A DNA stretch of 64,000 bases from Parabacteroides sp900760525. Its GTDB lineage: Bacteria; Bacteroidota; Bacteroidia; Bacteroidales; Tannerellaceae. The stretch spans positions 2,666,001 through 2,730,000 of the forward strand of contig NZ_CP187555.1 in the NCBI RefSeq assembly GCF_049860805.1, in the 5' to 3' direction. The notes under the pieces were generated by a model, which saw nothing but the letters and a program-made list of their open reading frames with translations, did not search any database and had not been told where the DNA came from. The position numbers and the translations under genes are program-made. Below are positions 43,542-52,199 of the stretch, piece by piece; position 1 is the first letter of the stretch; each line of letters starts with the position of its first letter.

Positions 43542-46500
43542 ATGAAACTAAACGTACTTGCTTGCTGCCTGTCCCTACTCGGGACGGCAGCTTTCGCTCA
43601 AAAAAATGAGTGGAGAGACCCTAACGTAAATGAAATAAACAGGGCTCCTATGCACACCAACTATTTCGCGTACAAAAACGAGAATAGTGCACTGAAAGGA
43701 TGTAAAGAATCATCCGAAAATTTTATGACCTTGAACGGCAATTGGAAATTCTTCTGGGTTAAGAATGCAGATATGCGCCCGACAGATTTTTATCAGGTGA
43801 ATTTCAATGATAAAGGATGGGATAATCTGAAAGTACCCGGTTTATGGGAACTGAACGGTTATGGCGATCCGATCTACGTGAATGTAGGTTATGCCTGGAG
43901 AAGCCAGTTCAAAAACAATCCGCCCGAAGTGCCTACCGAAAACAATCACGTAGGTTCTTATCGTAAAGAAATTACAATTCCGGCAGACTGGAAAGGGAAA
44001 GAAGTCTTTGCGCATTTCGGTTCTGTCACATCGAATATGTATCTTTGGGTAAACGGACAGTTTGTAGGTTACAGCGAAGATAGCAAACTGGAAGCGGAAT
44101 TCAATCTGACCAAGTATCTGAAACCCGGAAAGAACCTGATCGCATTCCAAGTATTCCGCTGGTGTGACGGCACTTATCTGGAAGACCAGGATTTCCTTCG
44201 TCTTTCCGGTGTAGGCCGTGATTGCTACCTGTATGCCCGCACTCCGAAATATATTCAGGATATCCGCGTAACTCCGGATCTGGATGCACAATACAAAGAT
44301 GGTACATTAAACGTTTCCCTGAACCTGAAAGGTAGTGGAACGGTCGATCTGAAACTGTTAGACAAGACCGGCAAGGAAGTCGCCACATCATCTGTTAAAG
44401 GTTCCGGCAAAATCACCACTGACATGGCGGTAAGCAACCCTGAAAAATGGACTGCCGAGACGCCGGTTCTCTACACCCTGACCGCAACATTAAAAGAGGG
44501 TAACAACGTGGCTGAAGTAATTCCGGTAAAAGTCGGTTTCCGCAAGATCGAACTGAAAAACGCTCAGATATTAGTAAACGGCCAACCTGTCTTATTTAAG
44601 GGAGCCGACCGCCACGAAATGGATCCGGACGGAGGTTATGTCGTTTCACCTGAACGTATGATTCAGGATATTAAAGTAATGAAAGAGTACAATATCAATG
44701 CCGTACGTACGTGCCACTATCCTGATAACAACTTATGGTATGACTTGTGTGACCAATACGGTATCTATATGGTTGCAGAAGCCAATATCGAATCCCACGG
44801 TATGGGATACGGCGATAAGACGCTGGCCAAAAATCCGTTATATGCCAAAGCGCATCTGGAACGTAATCAGCGAAATGTTCAACGCGGCTATAACCATCCG
44901 TCCATCATTTTCTGGTCGTTAGGTAACGAAGCAGGCATGGGTCCTAACTTCGAGGCTTGTTATACCTGGATTAAGAATGAGGATAAATCGCGTGCCGTAC
45001 AATACGAACAAGCACGGACAAGCGAATTCACCGATATCTATTGTCCGATGTACCTGAACTATGAAAGAGGTGAAGAGTACTGCAAAGGCAATATCGACAA
45101 ACCGCTTATCCAATGTGAATATGCGCATGCAATGGGTAACTCGGAAGGTGGATTTAAAGAATATTGGGATCAGATCCGTAAATATCCTAAATATCAGGGT
45201 GGTTTCATTTGGGACTTCGTAGACCAGTCTTTGCGTTGGAAAACAAAAGATGGCGTTCCATTCTATGCTTATGGTGGCGATTGGAACCGATATGATGCTT
45301 CCGATAACAACTTCATGGATAATGGTCTGATCAGCCCGGATCGTAAACCGAATCCTCACATGCACGAAGTAGGACATATCTACCAGTCCATCTGGGTAAC
45401 TCCTTCCGACTTGGCAAACGGTGTCGTAAACATATATAACGAAAACTTCTTCCGCAATTTGGACGGTTACTATGCAGAATGGGAATTGCTGGCAAACGGC
45501 GAAGTTGTCCAGACTGGAATGATTAAAGATTTGGAAGTAGCTCCGCAGCAAACCAAGTCTGTAAAACTGAATTATAACACAGACGGTATCTGCAAATGCA
45601 AAGAACTGTTGCTGAATATTGCCTTTAAACTGAAAAAAGCAGAAACATTGTTGCCTGCCGGTTATACTGTGGCTAAAAACCAGTTGACTATCCGCCCGTA
45701 CAATGCTCCGAAACTGGATTTGCAGAATGTGCAACAAGTTAACGTAGCAACTGTCATTCCGACCATCAAAGACAATGATATCAATTATCTGATCGTCGAA
45801 GGCGAAAACTTCCGCATGGATTTCGACAAACATGACGGATTCCTGAGCAGATATGATGTAAATGGCATGACAATGTTGAAAGAAGACGGCAAGCTGACTC
45901 CGAACTTCTGGCGTGCTCCGACCGACAATGATATGGGTGCCAACCTGCAAAACAAATATGCGGCATGGAAAGAACCGGGATTGAAACTGGTTTCTTTGAC
46001 AAACAAAATCGAAAACGACATGGTTACTGTCAATGCCGAATATACAATGGATGCTGTAAAGGCTAAATTGTATCTGACATATACGATTAATAATGAAGGG
46101 GCTGTTAAAGTTACACAGAAAATGGTAGCCGACAAATCGGCCGAAGTTTCCGATATGTTCCGTTTCGGTATGCAAATGCAAATGCCTAAATGTTTGGATC
46201 AGATCAACTACTACGGCAGAGGTCCGGTCGAAAACTATTCCGACCGTAACAACGTTACCGATCTGGGTAATTACAAACAGACTGTAGACGAACAGTTCTA
46301 CTCTTATATCCGTCCGCAAGAAAACGGAAACAAAACAGATATACGCTGGTGGAAACAAACAAACAAGGGTGGTAATGGGCTTATGTTTATTTCGGAAGCT
46401 CCGTTCTCTGCTTCAGCTCTGAATTATTCAATCGAATCTCTGGACGACGGTACGCATAAAGATCAAAGACATTCCGAACTTGTGCCTCAGGTAAACTACA

Positions 46501-46640
46501 CAAATATGTGTATTGACAAAGTTCAAATGGGATTGGGCTGTGTCAATAGCTGGGGTGCACTGCCCCTGGATCAATATCGTATCCATTACGGAGACTACGA
46601 GTTCTCTTTTATTATGAAACCGATTCAATCTAACTTATAA
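43542..46640 (+). CDS. GH2 beta-galactosidase, exported
   Basis: A 1032-aa family GH2 enzyme, LacZ-like, with a signal peptide (ending TAAFAQ). Domain order: sugar-binding jelly roll (about 60-220), immunoglobulin-like domain, TIM barrel with acid/base Glu in WSLGNEAGMG (near 463) and nucleophile Glu in LIQCEYAHAMG (near 525), then the C-terminal beta-galactosidase small-chain domain (from about 760). It removes terminal beta-galactose. A terminator follows at 46657-46699. It forms an operon with the Gfo/Idh/MocA gene. Confidence 0.9.
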   Translation: MKLNVLACCLSLLGTAAFAQKNEWRDPNVNEINRAPMHTNYFAYKNENSALKGCKESSENFMTLNGNWKFFWVKNADMRPTDFYQVNFNDKGWDNLKVPGLWELNGYGDPIYVNVGYAWRSQFKNNPPEVPTENNHVGSYRKEITIPADWKGKEVFAHFGSVTSNMYLWVNGQFVGYSEDSKLEAEFNLTKYLKPGKNLIAFQVFRWCDGTYLEDQDFLRLSGVGRDCYLYARTPKYIQDIRVTPDLDAQYKDGTLNVSLNLKGSGTVDLKLLDKTGKEVATSSVKGSGKITTDMAVSNPEKWTAETPVLYTLTATLKEGNNVAEVIPVKVGFRKIELKNAQILVNGQPVLFKGADRHEMDPDGGYVVSPERMIQDIKVMKEYNINAVRTCHYPDNNLWYDLCDQYGIYMVAEANIESHGMGYGDKTLAKNPLYAKAHLERNQRNVQRGYNHPSIIFWSLGNEAGMGPNFEACYTWIKNEDKSRAVQYEQARTSEFTDIYCPMYLNYERGEEYCKGNIDKPLIQCEYAHAMGNSEGGFKEYWDQIRKYPKYQGGFIWDFVDQSLRWKTKDGVPFYAYGGDWNRYDASDNNFMDNGLISPDRKPNPHMHEVGHIYQSIWVTPSDLANGVVNIYNENFFRNLDGYYAEWELLANGEVVQTGMIKDLEVAPQQTKSVKLNYNTDGICKCKELLLNIAFKLKKAETLLPAGYTVAKNQLTIRPYNAPKLDLQNVQQVNVATVIPTIKDNDINYLIVEGENFRMDFDKHDGFLSRYDVNGMTMLKEDGKLTPNFWRAPTDNDMGANLQNKYAAWKEPGLKLVSLTNKIENDMVTVNAEYTMDAVKAKLYLTYTINNEGAVKVTQKMVADKSAEVSDMFRFGMQMQMPKCLDQINYYGRGPVENYSDRNNVTDLGNYKQTVDEQFYSYIRPQENGNKTDIRWWKQTNKGGNGLMFISEAPFSASALNYSIESLDDGTHKDQRHSELVPQVNYTNMCIDKVQMGLGCVNSWGALPLDQYRIHYGDYEFSFIMKPIQSNL

Positions 46641-46656
46641 ATTGCAATAAATTATG

Positions 46657-46699
46657 AAACCTGTCCCTGTATTTCTTCTTTAGAAACAGGGACAAGTTT
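46657..46699 (+). terminator. Terminator after the GH2 gene
   Basis: Long imperfect stem: AAACCTGTCCCTGTATTTC (46657-46675) pairs with AGAAACAGGGACAAGTTT (46682-46699), then CTCTTTTTATA. Confidence 0.75.
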
Positions 46700-46856
46700 C
46701 TCTTTTTATAAAAATTGGTAAAAAAGCGTAATCACTATACATATTTCGTTAAATAGCGGATGTATACTTTTATTTTATGTAGAAAAAGACTACTTTTATT
46801 GCCGATTTTTAAATCTAATTCAAGACTAATTGTAAAATCGTTTACCATAAAAACAA
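46700..46856 (+). other. Gap before the cytochrome gene
   Basis: An AT-rich stretch of 157 bp with no clear TAnnTTTG box at the expected distance from the start. Nothing else recognised. Confidence 0.4.
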
Positions 46857-48440
46857 ATGGCTACTAACAACAATTCTAATCGCTATCCTTCCGAAAACAA
46901 AGGAAGATTTTTCAAAGGAAAAACCTTCCTTCTTTTGGTCGGGTTACTTCTCGGGGCAGGCATTATGGTTGCCGTATACAAAACATCCGTTTATTTTTCT
47001 TCCGATGAATCTTGTATGATGTGCCATGTTCATCCGCATGCGGAAGACAGTTGGAAGCTTTCCAAACACGTAAATAACGGAAGCGGTGTTAAAACACATT
47101 GTGTGGCTTGTCACCTTCCGCCCCAAAGCGACACATGGAATCACTATACGGCTAAAGCCAAATTGGGATTGAAAGACGTATGGTCCTTCATGACAAAAGA
47201 CAGTGCGGATTTCGACTGGGACACCAAATCGGAACTGGAACACGCGGTTAAATATATTCCGAACGAATCCTGCAAAGAATGCCATCAGAATCTGTTTCCG
47301 GAAGGGATTAACCAGGATGGTATCACCGCTCATCTTTATTATGACGAAAACGAAAAGAAATTGGATTTGCAATGTATCAGCTGTCACCTCGACGCCGGAC
47401 ACTATAATCCAGATTATAAACACGGCAAATTAACAGGCATTCCCGGTTCAGCTACAGCCGTTGTTGATACCAGCCTGTATTTCAAAACAGCAACACCAGT
47501 TACTTCTTTTACCGATTATACGGAACAAATACCGGGTACTCCCGTTGCTTTCAAGATGATTGCTATCCCAGGCGGTACATTCAAAATGGGTAGTACCAAC
47601 AAAGAACCGTTCCATAAAGAAGATGAAGCTCCAGTCCGAAACGTTACGGTCAGTCCGTTCTTTATGGCAGAAGTAGAAGTTACCTGGGATCAATACTGGG
47701 CATTCTACGGACAAACCATGAGTGAAGGACGTACTCCTCCTGAAACCGTATATGCGAACAACAGCAATCCGGATGTCGATGCCATTTCCGGCCCGACTCC
47801 TCCGTTCGGATTCCCCGACCAGGGATGGGGTGCCGGTGATCGCCCGGCCATCACGATGACACATTATGCAGCAGAAACATTCTGCCAGTGGTTGTCTAAA
47901 CAAACAGGAAAGAAATACCGTCTGCCGACCGAGGCAGAATGGGAATATGCAGCCCGTGGAGGGACGGAAACCCCTTATTTCTTCACAGGTAACCCGAAAG
48001 ATTTTTCAGACCAGGGGTTCTGGCGCAAGTTCTTCGATGCAAAAACAGACAGCATCAGTTCATTCGTAATTTATGCGAAGAACAGCAAGAACAGGACTCA
48101 GGAACCGGGTGAAGTGAAAGCAAACCCATTCGGTTTAAAGAATATGCTGGGTAATGTAATGGAATATTGTGCCGACAAATATGATCCGCAGGCTTACAGC
48201 AAAGGTGGCGAAAGCGTGACCAACCCGTTAATCACAGAAGGAGAAGAATGGGTTGTACGCGGCGGCAACTATACTTCCGATGCAGCAGACGTACGCTCTG
48301 CAGCTCGCGATTATACCAAGCATGATGCATGGCTGAAAACAGACCCGCAACAACCGAAAAGTATCTGGTGGTATTCGGATATCCGCGGTATCGGATTCCG
48401 TGTGGTTTGCGAACCAGACCCAGCAATTGGAGCGAAATAA
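46857..48440 (+). CDS. Tetraheme NapC/NirT-type cytochrome c fused to a SUMF1-fold domain
   Basis: A 527-aa membrane-anchored periplasmic protein. A single N-terminal helix (about 22-48) precedes a multiheme domain with four CxxCH motifs: CMMCH (53), CVACH (82), CKECH (139), CISCH (173). This resembles NapC/NirT/NrfH, which take electrons from quinol. From about 230 the protein has a sulfatase-modifying-factor (FGE) fold: IPGGTFKMG, LPTEAEWEYAARGG, GNVMEYCADKYD, VVRGGNYTSD, GFRVV. The active-site cysteines of true FGE are missing in VRGGNYTSDAADVRSA, so it is not expected to make formylglycine. Directly upstream of two Tat-exported sugar enzymes (34-bp gap), so it may be their electron link. 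Confidence 0.8.
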   Translation: MATNNNSNRYPSENKGRFFKGKTFLLLVGLLLGAGIMVAVYKTSVYFSSDESCMMCHVHPHAEDSWKLSKHVNNGSGVKTHCVACHLPPQSDTWNHYTAKAKLGLKDVWSFMTKDSADFDWDTKSELEHAVKYIPNESCKECHQNLFPEGINQDGITAHLYYDENEKKLDLQCISCHLDAGHYNPDYKHGKLTGIPGSATAVVDTSLYFKTATPVTSFTDYTEQIPGTPVAFKMIAIPGGTFKMGSTNKEPFHKEDEAPVRNVTVSPFFMAEVEVTWDQYWAFYGQTMSEGRTPPETVYANNSNPDVDAISGPTPPFGFPDQGWGAGDRPAITMTHYAAETFCQWLSKQTGKKYRLPTEAEWEYAARGGTETPYFFTGNPKDFSDQGFWRKFFDAKTDSISSFVIYAKNSKNRTQEPGEVKANPFGLKNMLGNVMEYCADKYDPQAYSKGGESVTNPLITEGEEWVVRGGNYTSDAADVRSAARDYTKHDAWLKTDPQQPKSIWWYSDIRGIGFRVVCEPDPAIGAK

Positions 48441-48474
48441 CAGATGTTTAATTGATACCTAAAATTACTATATC

Positions 48475-49866
48475 ATGAAGAAAGAAAACAGTATTAGTAG
48501 AAGATCGTTTTTAAAAAGTACAGCTATGGCCGGTGCACTGGGTGCAATCGGTACTGGTAGTGCAAGTGTATTAACCTCATGTGCTGGTGGCGGCGAAAGT
48601 GCAGCAGCAAACAAGCCCTTGAAAGAGCCTGGAACTTATTATATTCCGGAATTGCCCGACAAGGCTACTGATGGAAAAGAGTTGAAAGCCGGTGTTATCG
48701 GTTGTGGCGGACGTGGTTCCGGTGCAGCAGAAAACTTCTTGGAAGCAGCAAACGGCGTAACAGTTGTTGCTGTTGCCGATACATTCAAGGAACGTGTGGA
48801 CGCATTGGCCGACAAGTTGAAAGAAAAAGGATGTAATATTCCCGAAGACAAACGTTTCGTTGGTCTGGATGCATACAAACAATTGATCGATAGCGGCGTT
48901 GATGTTGTCATTATTGCAACTCCTCCCGTATTCCGTCCGGTACATTTCCAATATGCAGTTGAAAAAGGTAAACATTGCTTCTTGGAAAAACCGATCTGTG
49001 TCGACCCGGTAGGCTATCGTACGATTATGGCTACAGCAAAACAGGCCCAGGCTAAGAATTTGTGTGTTGTAACAGGTACACAGCGTCATCACCAGCGCAA
49101 CTATGTCGAATCTTACAAGAAAATCATGGAAGGTGCTATCGGTGAAATTACAGGCGGTACTGTTTACTGGAATCAGAGCATGTTATGGTTCCGCGAACGT
49201 CAGAAAGACTGGAACGATTGCGAATACATGATCAAGGACTGGGTAAACTGGAAATGGTTATCCGGAGACCATATTGTAGAACAGCATGTACATAACATTG
49301 ACGTATTTACATGGTTCAGCGGCTTGAAACCGGTTAAAGCTGTTGGTTTCGGTTCTCGTCAACGTCGCATCACAGGTGACCAGTATGATAATTTCAGCAT
49401 CGATTTCACAATGGAAAATGGAATCCATATGCATAGTATGTGCCGTCAGATCGATGGTTGTGCTACTAACGTCAGTGAATTTATCCAGGGGTCAAAAGGT
49501 TCTTGGTCGACAGCCAATGGTGAAACAGTTATCAAAGACAATGCCGGCAACGTTATTTGGAAATTCGATAAAGAAGCCGAAAAGAGCGCACATACACAGA
49601 CAAATCCATATGTATTGGAACATGTAAATTGGGTAAACTGCATCCGTGGAGGTAAACCTATCGAACAGGCTTCAGAAACAGCCATTGCCAACATGGCTGC
49701 TATCATGGGACGTGAATCAGCATACACCGGAATAGAAACCACATGGGATGCAATGACTGCTTCTCCTCTGGATTACACTCCGAAAGACCTAAACTTAGGC
49801 AAGATGGATATGAGTGGATTTACGGTTCCGGTACCAGGAAAACCTCGTGATGAAAAGAAAAAATAA
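48475..49866 (+). CDS. Gfo/Idh/MocA oxidoreductase, Tat-exported lipoprotein
   Basis: A 463-aa NAD(P)-dependent sugar oxidoreductase that carries a twin-arginine signal, SRRSFLK (8-14), and a lipobox-like LTSC (Cys 36), so it is exported folded with its cofactor. Rossmann region GVIGCGGRGSGAAENFLEAA begins near residue 72; FLEKPICVDP holds the conserved Lys, and VEQHVHNIDVFTW the catalytic His/Asp region. Exported relatives in gut Bacteroides make 3-keto sugars (established for that family branch), but the substrate here is unknown. Four bp or less separate it from the TIM-barrel gene. Confidence 0.82.
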   Translation: MKKENSISRRSFLKSTAMAGALGAIGTGSASVLTSCAGGGESAAANKPLKEPGTYYIPELPDKATDGKELKAGVIGCGGRGSGAAENFLEAANGVTVVAVADTFKERVDALADKLKEKGCNIPEDKRFVGLDAYKQLIDSGVDVVIIATPPVFRPVHFQYAVEKGKHCFLEKPICVDPVGYRTIMATAKQAQAKNLCVVTGTQRHHQRNYVESYKKIMEGAIGEITGGTVYWNQSMLWFRERQKDWNDCEYMIKDWVNWKWLSGDHIVEQHVHNIDVFTWFSGLKPVKAVGFGSRQRRITGDQYDNFSIDFTMENGIHMHSMCRQIDGCATNVSEFIQGSKGSWSTANGETVIKDNAGNVIWKFDKEAEKSAHTQTNPYVLEHVNWVNCIRGGKPIEQASETAIANMAAIMGRESAYTGIETTWDAMTASPLDYTPKDLNLGKMDMSGFTVPVPGKPRDEKKK

Positions 49867-49869
49867 AAT

Positions 49870-50811
49870 ATGGCACTGAACAGAAGAAACTTTTTAAGAA
49901 CAACTCTGGCAGGTGCGGCTGTTGCAGCCGGTAGTTCAGCCTTTGCTGCCTGTGGCGGCAAGGCTGCTTCTGCAGAAGGTTGCCCGGCTGAAAAGGGATC
50001 ATGCCCCAACAGCAAAGCCGAGTTGAAGATATCTTTTCAGGAAGGTATCGCACCGGGAGCCAACCTCAACGAAAAGTTCGACTACATGGAAAAGTTGGGC
50101 GTTGTAGGTTTCGAACCGGGTGGACGTGGCCTGAAAGATCGTGTAAAAGAGATCAAGGATGCACTAAACGGACGCAATATCAAAGTGAGCGCCATCTGTG
50201 CAGGTTTCCAGGGTTTCATCCTCTCGACAGATCCGGCAATCCGCAAGCAGTGCATGGATACGATGAAAGAGATCATTGCTCCTGCTGGCGAACTCGGTTC
50301 CACAGGCGTAATTATCGTTCCGGCTTTCAACGGTCAAAAACCGGCAATGCCTCATACACCGGAGACACGCGATTTCTTGTGCGAACAATTCAATGAAATG
50401 GGAAACTTCGCAAAAGAACATGGTACGACGGTAATCTTCGAGCCATTAAACCGCAAAGAATGTTTCTATATGCGCCAGGTAGCTGATGCTGCATCTGTCT
50501 GCCGCGATATCAACAATCCGGGAGTACGCTGTATGGGTGACTTCTGGCACATGACATGGGAAGAAACGTCCGACATGGGAGCATTCCTTTCGGCTGGCGA
50601 ATATCTGCAACATGTTCACGTTGCCAGCCGTAAGCGCCGCAGTATGCCGGGTGAAGACGGAGAAGCAGATAACTATGTTAACGGCTTCAAAGGTCTGAAG
50701 ATGTTGGGTTACGACAAATATGTAAGTTTCGAATGCGGATGCCAGGGAGACCGGAATACTTTGGTTCCCGCCGCAGTGGAATTATTACGTAAACAATGGG
50801 AAGAAGCATAA
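49870..50811 (+). CDS. Tat-exported TIM-barrel sugar isomerase/epimerase-like protein
   Basis: A 313-aa xylose-isomerase-like TIM barrel. N-terminal Tat motif NRRNFLR (4-10) and lipobox-like FAAC (Cys 28). Metal-ligand text includes VIFEPLN and GDFWHM, with HVASRK, as in sugar phosphate isomerases and hydroxypyruvate isomerases. Its partner is the Gfo/Idh/MocA gene (3-bp gap), and both are exported by Tat, which suggests a two-step conversion of a keto sugar in the periplasm. It is followed by the hemerythrin-like gene after 3 bp, so it shares an mRNA with the regulator pair. Confidence 0.8.
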   Translation: MALNRRNFLRTTLAGAAVAAGSSAFAACGGKAASAEGCPAEKGSCPNSKAELKISFQEGIAPGANLNEKFDYMEKLGVVGFEPGGRGLKDRVKEIKDALNGRNIKVSAICAGFQGFILSTDPAIRKQCMDTMKEIIAPAGELGSTGVIIVPAFNGQKPAMPHTPETRDFLCEQFNEMGNFAKEHGTTVIFEPLNRKECFYMRQVADAASVCRDINNPGVRCMGDFWHMTWEETSDMGAFLSAGEYLQHVHVASRKRRSMPGEDGEADNYVNGFKGLKMLGYDKYVSFECGCQGDRNTLVPAAVELLRKQWEEA

Positions 50812-50814
50812 AAT

Positions 50815-51525
50815 ATGCCATTAGTATATCCTAATATGCAAATGAGTGAGGTGGTGGAAGAGCACCCCTCACTCATTCCTGTCATTAACCGTTTTGGAAT
50901 CCGTCTGGGACTGGGCGACAAATCGGTTAAGACGATTTGTGAAGAATACCAACTGGACGCCGACTTCCTGTTGACAGTGATCAATACATTCCTCAACGAG
51001 GAATATTTCCCGGAAAAGAAGTTACAGACGTTCCATACTTCACAAATTATCGATTATCTGACTAAAACCAACCTGTATTACCAACGTTATCAAATCCCGA
51101 ATATAGAAAGGCATCTCGGCTCATTCATATCGATGAGTACGCCAGGAAACAATACCCTCAATCTGATCGGTAAGTTTTTCTCCTCTTTCAAAGAAGAGCT
51201 GACTTCACGGATTGAAAAAGACGATCAGGTATGGTTCCCCTACTGCCTGTCATTAAGCGAAAAGCTAAAAAACTATCAATCCTCCGGACAGGTTGAAGCG
51301 TTACATCTCGGAACGGAACAACGCTTAGAAGATCCGATAGAGGCCTTATTGGCGGATCTGAAAAGCATCATGGTCAAGCATCTTTCCGGCGACTATAACG
51401 AGAATTTGTGTTACGCCGTCATATTTGCCATCAGCAGTCTGGAAAAAGATATCAAACAGCACAACCGCATCCGCTACCGGATATTGACACCGATGGTTTC
51501 AGCTATGGAAAAGTTGTGTATTTAA
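50815..51525 (+). CDS. Hemerythrin-like protein with degraded iron site (DUF542/ScdA-related)
   Basis: A 236-aa soluble protein. The first 60 residues (MQMSEVVEEHPSLIPVINRFGI, near residues 8-30) match the DUF542 N-terminal domain of ScdA-type proteins. The rest is a four-helix HHE (hemerythrin-like) fold. Most positions that carry di-iron His ligands are occupied by Asn, Tyr, Arg or Lys (for example ...KTNLYYQ..., SRIEKDDQVWFPY, KQHNRIRYRIL), so iron or oxygen binding is doubtful. It is in a tight operon: 3 bp after the TIM-barrel gene and 11 bp before the LuxR gene. Likely a sensor or partner of that regulator (inference). Confidence 0.7.
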   Translation: MPLVYPNMQMSEVVEEHPSLIPVINRFGIRLGLGDKSVKTICEEYQLDADFLLTVINTFLNEEYFPEKKLQTFHTSQIIDYLTKTNLYYQRYQIPNIERHLGSFISMSTPGNNTLNLIGKFFSSFKEELTSRIEKDDQVWFPYCLSLSEKLKNYQSSGQVEALHLGTEQRLEDPIEALLADLKSIMVKHLSGDYNENLCYAVIFAISSLEKDIKQHNRIRYRILTPMVSAMEKLCI

Positions 51526-51536
51526 TAAATAGCCGG

Positions 51537-52115
51537 ATGCATCGTAACAAGCAAATAGCAATTATATTACCCGACACGTTACAGAGCATCGGCCTGCAAA
51601 GTATGCTGACCGACTATTTTCCACCGGTAGAGATCAGCCACTACCCCACTTTCGAGGCATTATCGACTTCCGGCAATGACACATTCGATTACTATTTTAC
51701 AAATGCTGCTTTATTTGTCCTTTATGCCGACTTCTTCCTCCCCCGCCGTGGCAAAACGATGGTCCTGATCGACGGGGCCAAAGGTGAAGGAGGGTTATCG
51801 GCAACTAATCATATCACGATCAAGGCCTCGCAAGAAATCATCATCGAACAGCTGGAACAACTTTTTACCGGAGAAAACAACAGTATTTCCAGCGAGAACA
51901 ACAAAGAGCTGTCCACCCGCGAAACGGATGTCCTCCAACTGATCGTCAAAGGCAGTACCAACAAAGAGATTGCAGACAAACTGAACATCAGCCTTAACAC
52001 AGTCCTCAGCCATCGTAAGAACATCACCACCAAGCTCGGCATTAAAACGGTATCGGGACTTACCTTCTATGCCATTATGAACGGCATTATTTCAGGCGAC
52101 GACATCGAACTTTAA
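51537..52115 (+). CDS. LuxR-type transcriptional regulator with atypical receiver
   Basis: A 192-aa regulator. The ATG at 51537 is taken because a longer frame (from 51408) overlaps the preceding gene. N-terminal half looks like a CheY fold (IAIILPDTLQSIGLQSMLTDYF) but the phosphoacceptor Asp position reads YYFTNAALF, so phosphorylation is unlikely. C-terminal LuxR HTH: LSTRETDVLQLIVKGSTNKEIADKLNISLNTVLSHRKNI. Placed between the redox-type genes and the porphyrin/TonB genes, it may control one or both. Confidence 0.82.
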   Translation: MHRNKQIAIILPDTLQSIGLQSMLTDYFPPVEISHYPTFEALSTSGNDTFDYYFTNAALFVLYADFFLPRRGKTMVLIDGAKGEGGLSATNHITIKASQEIIIEQLEQLFTGENNSISSENNKELSTRETDVLQLIVKGSTNKEIADKLNISLNTVLSHRKNITTKLGIKTVSGLTFYAIMNGIISGDDIEL

Positions 52116-52199
52116 AATCACTACATATAGTGATTGATTTCCATTCTTCTTTACCTTTTCTTTGCAATCGTAAAATACTAATAGTTTACAATTAATACG
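52116..52199 (+). promoter_or_regulatory. Gap before the TonB-receptor pair
   Basis: An 84-bp gap with TTTACCTTTTCTTTG at about 52150-52164, a plausible but imperfect -7 region. It could give the receptors their own promoter. Confidence 0.35.

Noticed and set aside
44919..46358. 479-codon open frame on the minus strand opposite the GH2 gene
   Set aside because: It lies fully within the coding region of a strongly supported beta-galactosidase, has no domain-like text and is explained by codon bias of the real gene.
46857..48440. Sulfatase-activating (formylglycine-generating) function for the SUMF1 domain
   Set aside because: The catalytic cysteines are missing in the matching region and no sulfatase gene is in the window.
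48475..49866. Cytosolic location of the second Gfo/Idh/MocA enzyme
   Set aside because: The SRRSFLK twin-arginine motif, hydrophobic stretch and following Cys favour export, unlike the enzyme at 42343, which has no leader.
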